From positions 1-42,190 of the forward strand of contig JAFGFI010000370.1 of the NCBI GenBank assembly GCA_016931185.1: DNA of 42,190 nucleotides. The letters are read 5' to 3'. The stretch is from Anaerolineae bacterium (lineage in GTDB: Bacteria > Chloroflexota > Anaerolineae > B4-G1 > SLSP01). Positions 40,727-42,190 of this stretch are shown one piece after another. The translations under genes and the position numbers were made by a program. The first letter of the stretch is position 1, and each line of letters begins with the position of its first letter. Under the pieces are notes generated by a model. The model was not told the origin of the DNA. It worked only from the letters and a program-made list of their open reading frames with translations, and did no database searches.

Positions 40727-42124
40727 TTACTGCGCGAACACTCTATAATCCGGTTGTGCATATTCAATGACACCTTCTACCATTAACTTTTGTGCTGTGT
40801 CCCATTCCGCGCCCAAAGGAACGCGAACCAATACTATGTCATTAGCGAGAGTCTGTAGGGTTTCAATGTTATACTCGCTCATCAATGTATCCTGTGTACG
40901 GTCAAGATTCAACCGTACAATCAGGTGCCCTGCTACAAAGGTCTCTGCCGACACATTGTGTCGGGGTGGAGTTTCTGGCGTAAGCACAAATGCCTGCCCC
41001 GGTATATTTCCCACACTATGATCGGCAGCACTGAGTGCATCAGTCCGGCATACTGTGTCGCCAGTAATTCCATGTGCAACGGCTGCTAAAGCATCTATCC
41101 TACCACAGCCATACCTGGTATCCCGTCCCACTTCTCCAAGATCGATGGCATTATTGAGAATTGTATCACTTACCTGGTCTGGCGTATATTCTGGAAATTT
41201 GGCCCACACTAATGATGCCAGACCGGCAACGAAAGGCGCTGCCATCGAAGTTCCTCTCTTGGTCCCATACTTATTTCCCAATTTCGTACTATAAATGTTC
41301 TGGCCCGGCGCTGCGATATCGATGACAGAACCATAATTGCTGAAGTAGCTTCGCGTATCGCTGCTATCAGTCGCGGCCACAGTAAGTACGTAAGGGCAGT
41401 TTGCCGGAACAACCTTGCCGGCGTCGTCGTTATCATTGCCGGCCGCGACAACAACAAGTACATCGTGTTCATAAGCATACTGCAAAGCTTCAAGCAACGC
41501 TGGAAACTGTGAACATTGCAGATTATAATCAGCATCCGTGGCCAAACTCATATTGATAATGTTCGCGCCCTGGTCGGTAGCGTAGTAAACCGCATTGACT
41601 AATTTTGCTAATGATCCACCTCCATTCTTATCCAACACCTTGAGGGGGAGAACTTCTGCATCCCAACCTAACCCTACTACCCCTTCTTCATTATTTGTAG
41701 CCGCCGCCGCGATACCGGCTACGTGTGTCCCATGGCCATGGTCATCCTGTGCTTCGTCGTCGTCGTTCACAAAATCCTTGTCAATATCGCTTCGCAGTTT
41801 TGCAGTAAGGTCTACGTGTTCAAAATCTGCCCCCGTATCAAGCACCGCAATCAATACACCTTTGCCCAGAGAACTATCGGATTCTCGCCAGGCGCGCGGC
41901 GCATTGGTGCGATCCAACGCCCACTGACTCGTGTAATAAGGATCATTAGGGAGCAAAGTCGGAGAGGGAGGAGCATAATTGAGCGTGATGAGCGGCATAA
42001 AGACAACATAGGAAGGTGTTTCTTCTGCATTATGAGAGGTGGATGTGTATGCCAAAGTTGGTTGCACACTCAACACAATAATGGTTATTCCCATAACAAA
42101 GCTCAAACTAAATCGCCCTCGCAC
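40727..42124 (-). CDS. Secreted subtilisin-like serine protease with C-terminal propeptide-like domain
   Basis: The 465-residue protein begins with a signal peptide (FVMGITIIVLSVQPTLAY). The S8 catalytic residues are Asp96 (VLDTGADFEH), His131 (HGHGTHVAGIAAA) and Ser293 (GTSMAAPFVAG), with Asn230 (AAGN) in the oxyanion hole. NDPYYTSQWALDRTNAP (60-76) is the usual beginning of the mature enzyme. Residues about 395-465 (VAGHLIVRLNLDRT, NDIVLVRVPLGAE, VEGVIEYAQPDYRVF) resemble the inhibitory propeptide that normally precedes the catalytic domain, so the order appears swapped. VFMPLITLNY (42-51) recalls the YLPLIIR tail of the other secreted proteins. The start is GTG 42124 behind GGGAG; ATG 42094 is an alternative. 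Its promoter may lie partly beyond the window. Confidence 0.92.
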   Translation of the reverse strand: MRGRFSLSFVMGITIIVLSVQPTLAYTSTSHNAEETPSYVVFMPLITLNYAPPSPTLLPNDPYYTSQWALDRTNAPRAWRESDSSLGKGVLIAVLDTGADFEHVDLTAKLRSDIDKDFVNDDDEAQDDHGHGTHVAGIAAAATNNEEGVVGLGWDAEVLPLKVLDKNGGGSLAKLVNAVYYATDQGANIINMSLATDADYNLQCSQFPALLEALQYAYEHDVLVVVAAGNDNDDAGKVVPANCPYVLTVAATDSSDTRSYFSNYGSVIDIAAPGQNIYSTKLGNKYGTKRGTSMAAPFVAGLASLVWAKFPEYTPDQVSDTILNNAIDLGEVGRDTRYGCGRIDALAAVAHGITGDTVCRTDALSAADHSVGNIPGQAFVLTPETPPRHNVSAETFVAGHLIVRLNLDRTQDTLMSEYNIETLQTLANDIVLVRVPLGAEWDTAQKLMVEGVIEYAQPDYRVFAQ

Positions 42125-42190
42125 CGTCCCGCTCCCTAATGAAAAAATCTAATTATTTATACCGAATTATAACTATATTATATTTTATAG

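Overview
This 42 kb window looks like chromosomal DNA of an uncultured or little-studied bacterium of the Chloroflexota (Anaerolineae-like). That assignment is an inference from several traits seen together: secreted proteins ending in a YLPLIIR-type tail, a MalT-like ATPase carrying a C-terminal BTAD activator domain, a DUF5317-like membrane protein, a single-chain pyruvate:ferredoxin oxidoreductase, and many small palindromic and heptameric repeats between genes. No rRNA, tRNA, CRISPR array or complete insertion sequence was seen.

Layout. Positions 1-8002 hold a housekeeping block bracketed by two copies of a structured palindromic repeat: a degenerate Amt-like membrane protein and an RsmD-like methyltransferase on the plus strand, then a tightly coupled minus-strand operon (ABC-F ATPase, coaE, alkyltransferase-like protein, and a metallo-beta-lactamase/cyclic-nucleotide-binding/hemerythrin fusion). 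Positions 8018-13411 form a regulatory cassette: promoter and terminator-bearing leader, a 1071-residue MalT/BTAD regulator, three exact-phase 12-bp direct repeats, a 42-residue membrane peptide, a DUF5317-like protein, a 94-residue small protein and a stand-alone receiver domain. A FGGY sugar kinase follows, carrying an in-frame 63-bp heptamer array.

Positions 15356-22502 are a type I restriction-modification island (hsdR, a VapBC-like pair, hsdM, DUF3800, hsdS, all minus strand). Between DUF3800 and hsdS, on the opposite strand, sits a compact RNA gene with a consensus promoter, a closed stem and a rho-independent terminator whose 3' part is antisense to the end of the DUF3800 gene. This DUF3800/RNA pair is the strongest candidate for an unusual system here.

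Positions 22541-26135 hold an ArsR-type regulator and a GlcD-HdrD-like FAD/Fe-S oxidoreductase broken by two single-base frameshifts. The rest contains a duplicated DUF11-type secreted protein, a cytidylate-kinase-like protein, pyruvate:ferredoxin oxidoreductase, a 1917-residue secreted multidomain protein, a PduO-type cobalamin adenosyltransferase and a subtilisin-like protease whose propeptide-like domain lies at the C-terminus.

The intergenic DNA is rich in small elements: at least three dispersed inverted-repeat families, heptamer arrays, and a recurring hairpin class with U-run/A-run arms that does not fit ordinary terminators. All calls rest on reading the sequence; no database search was run.
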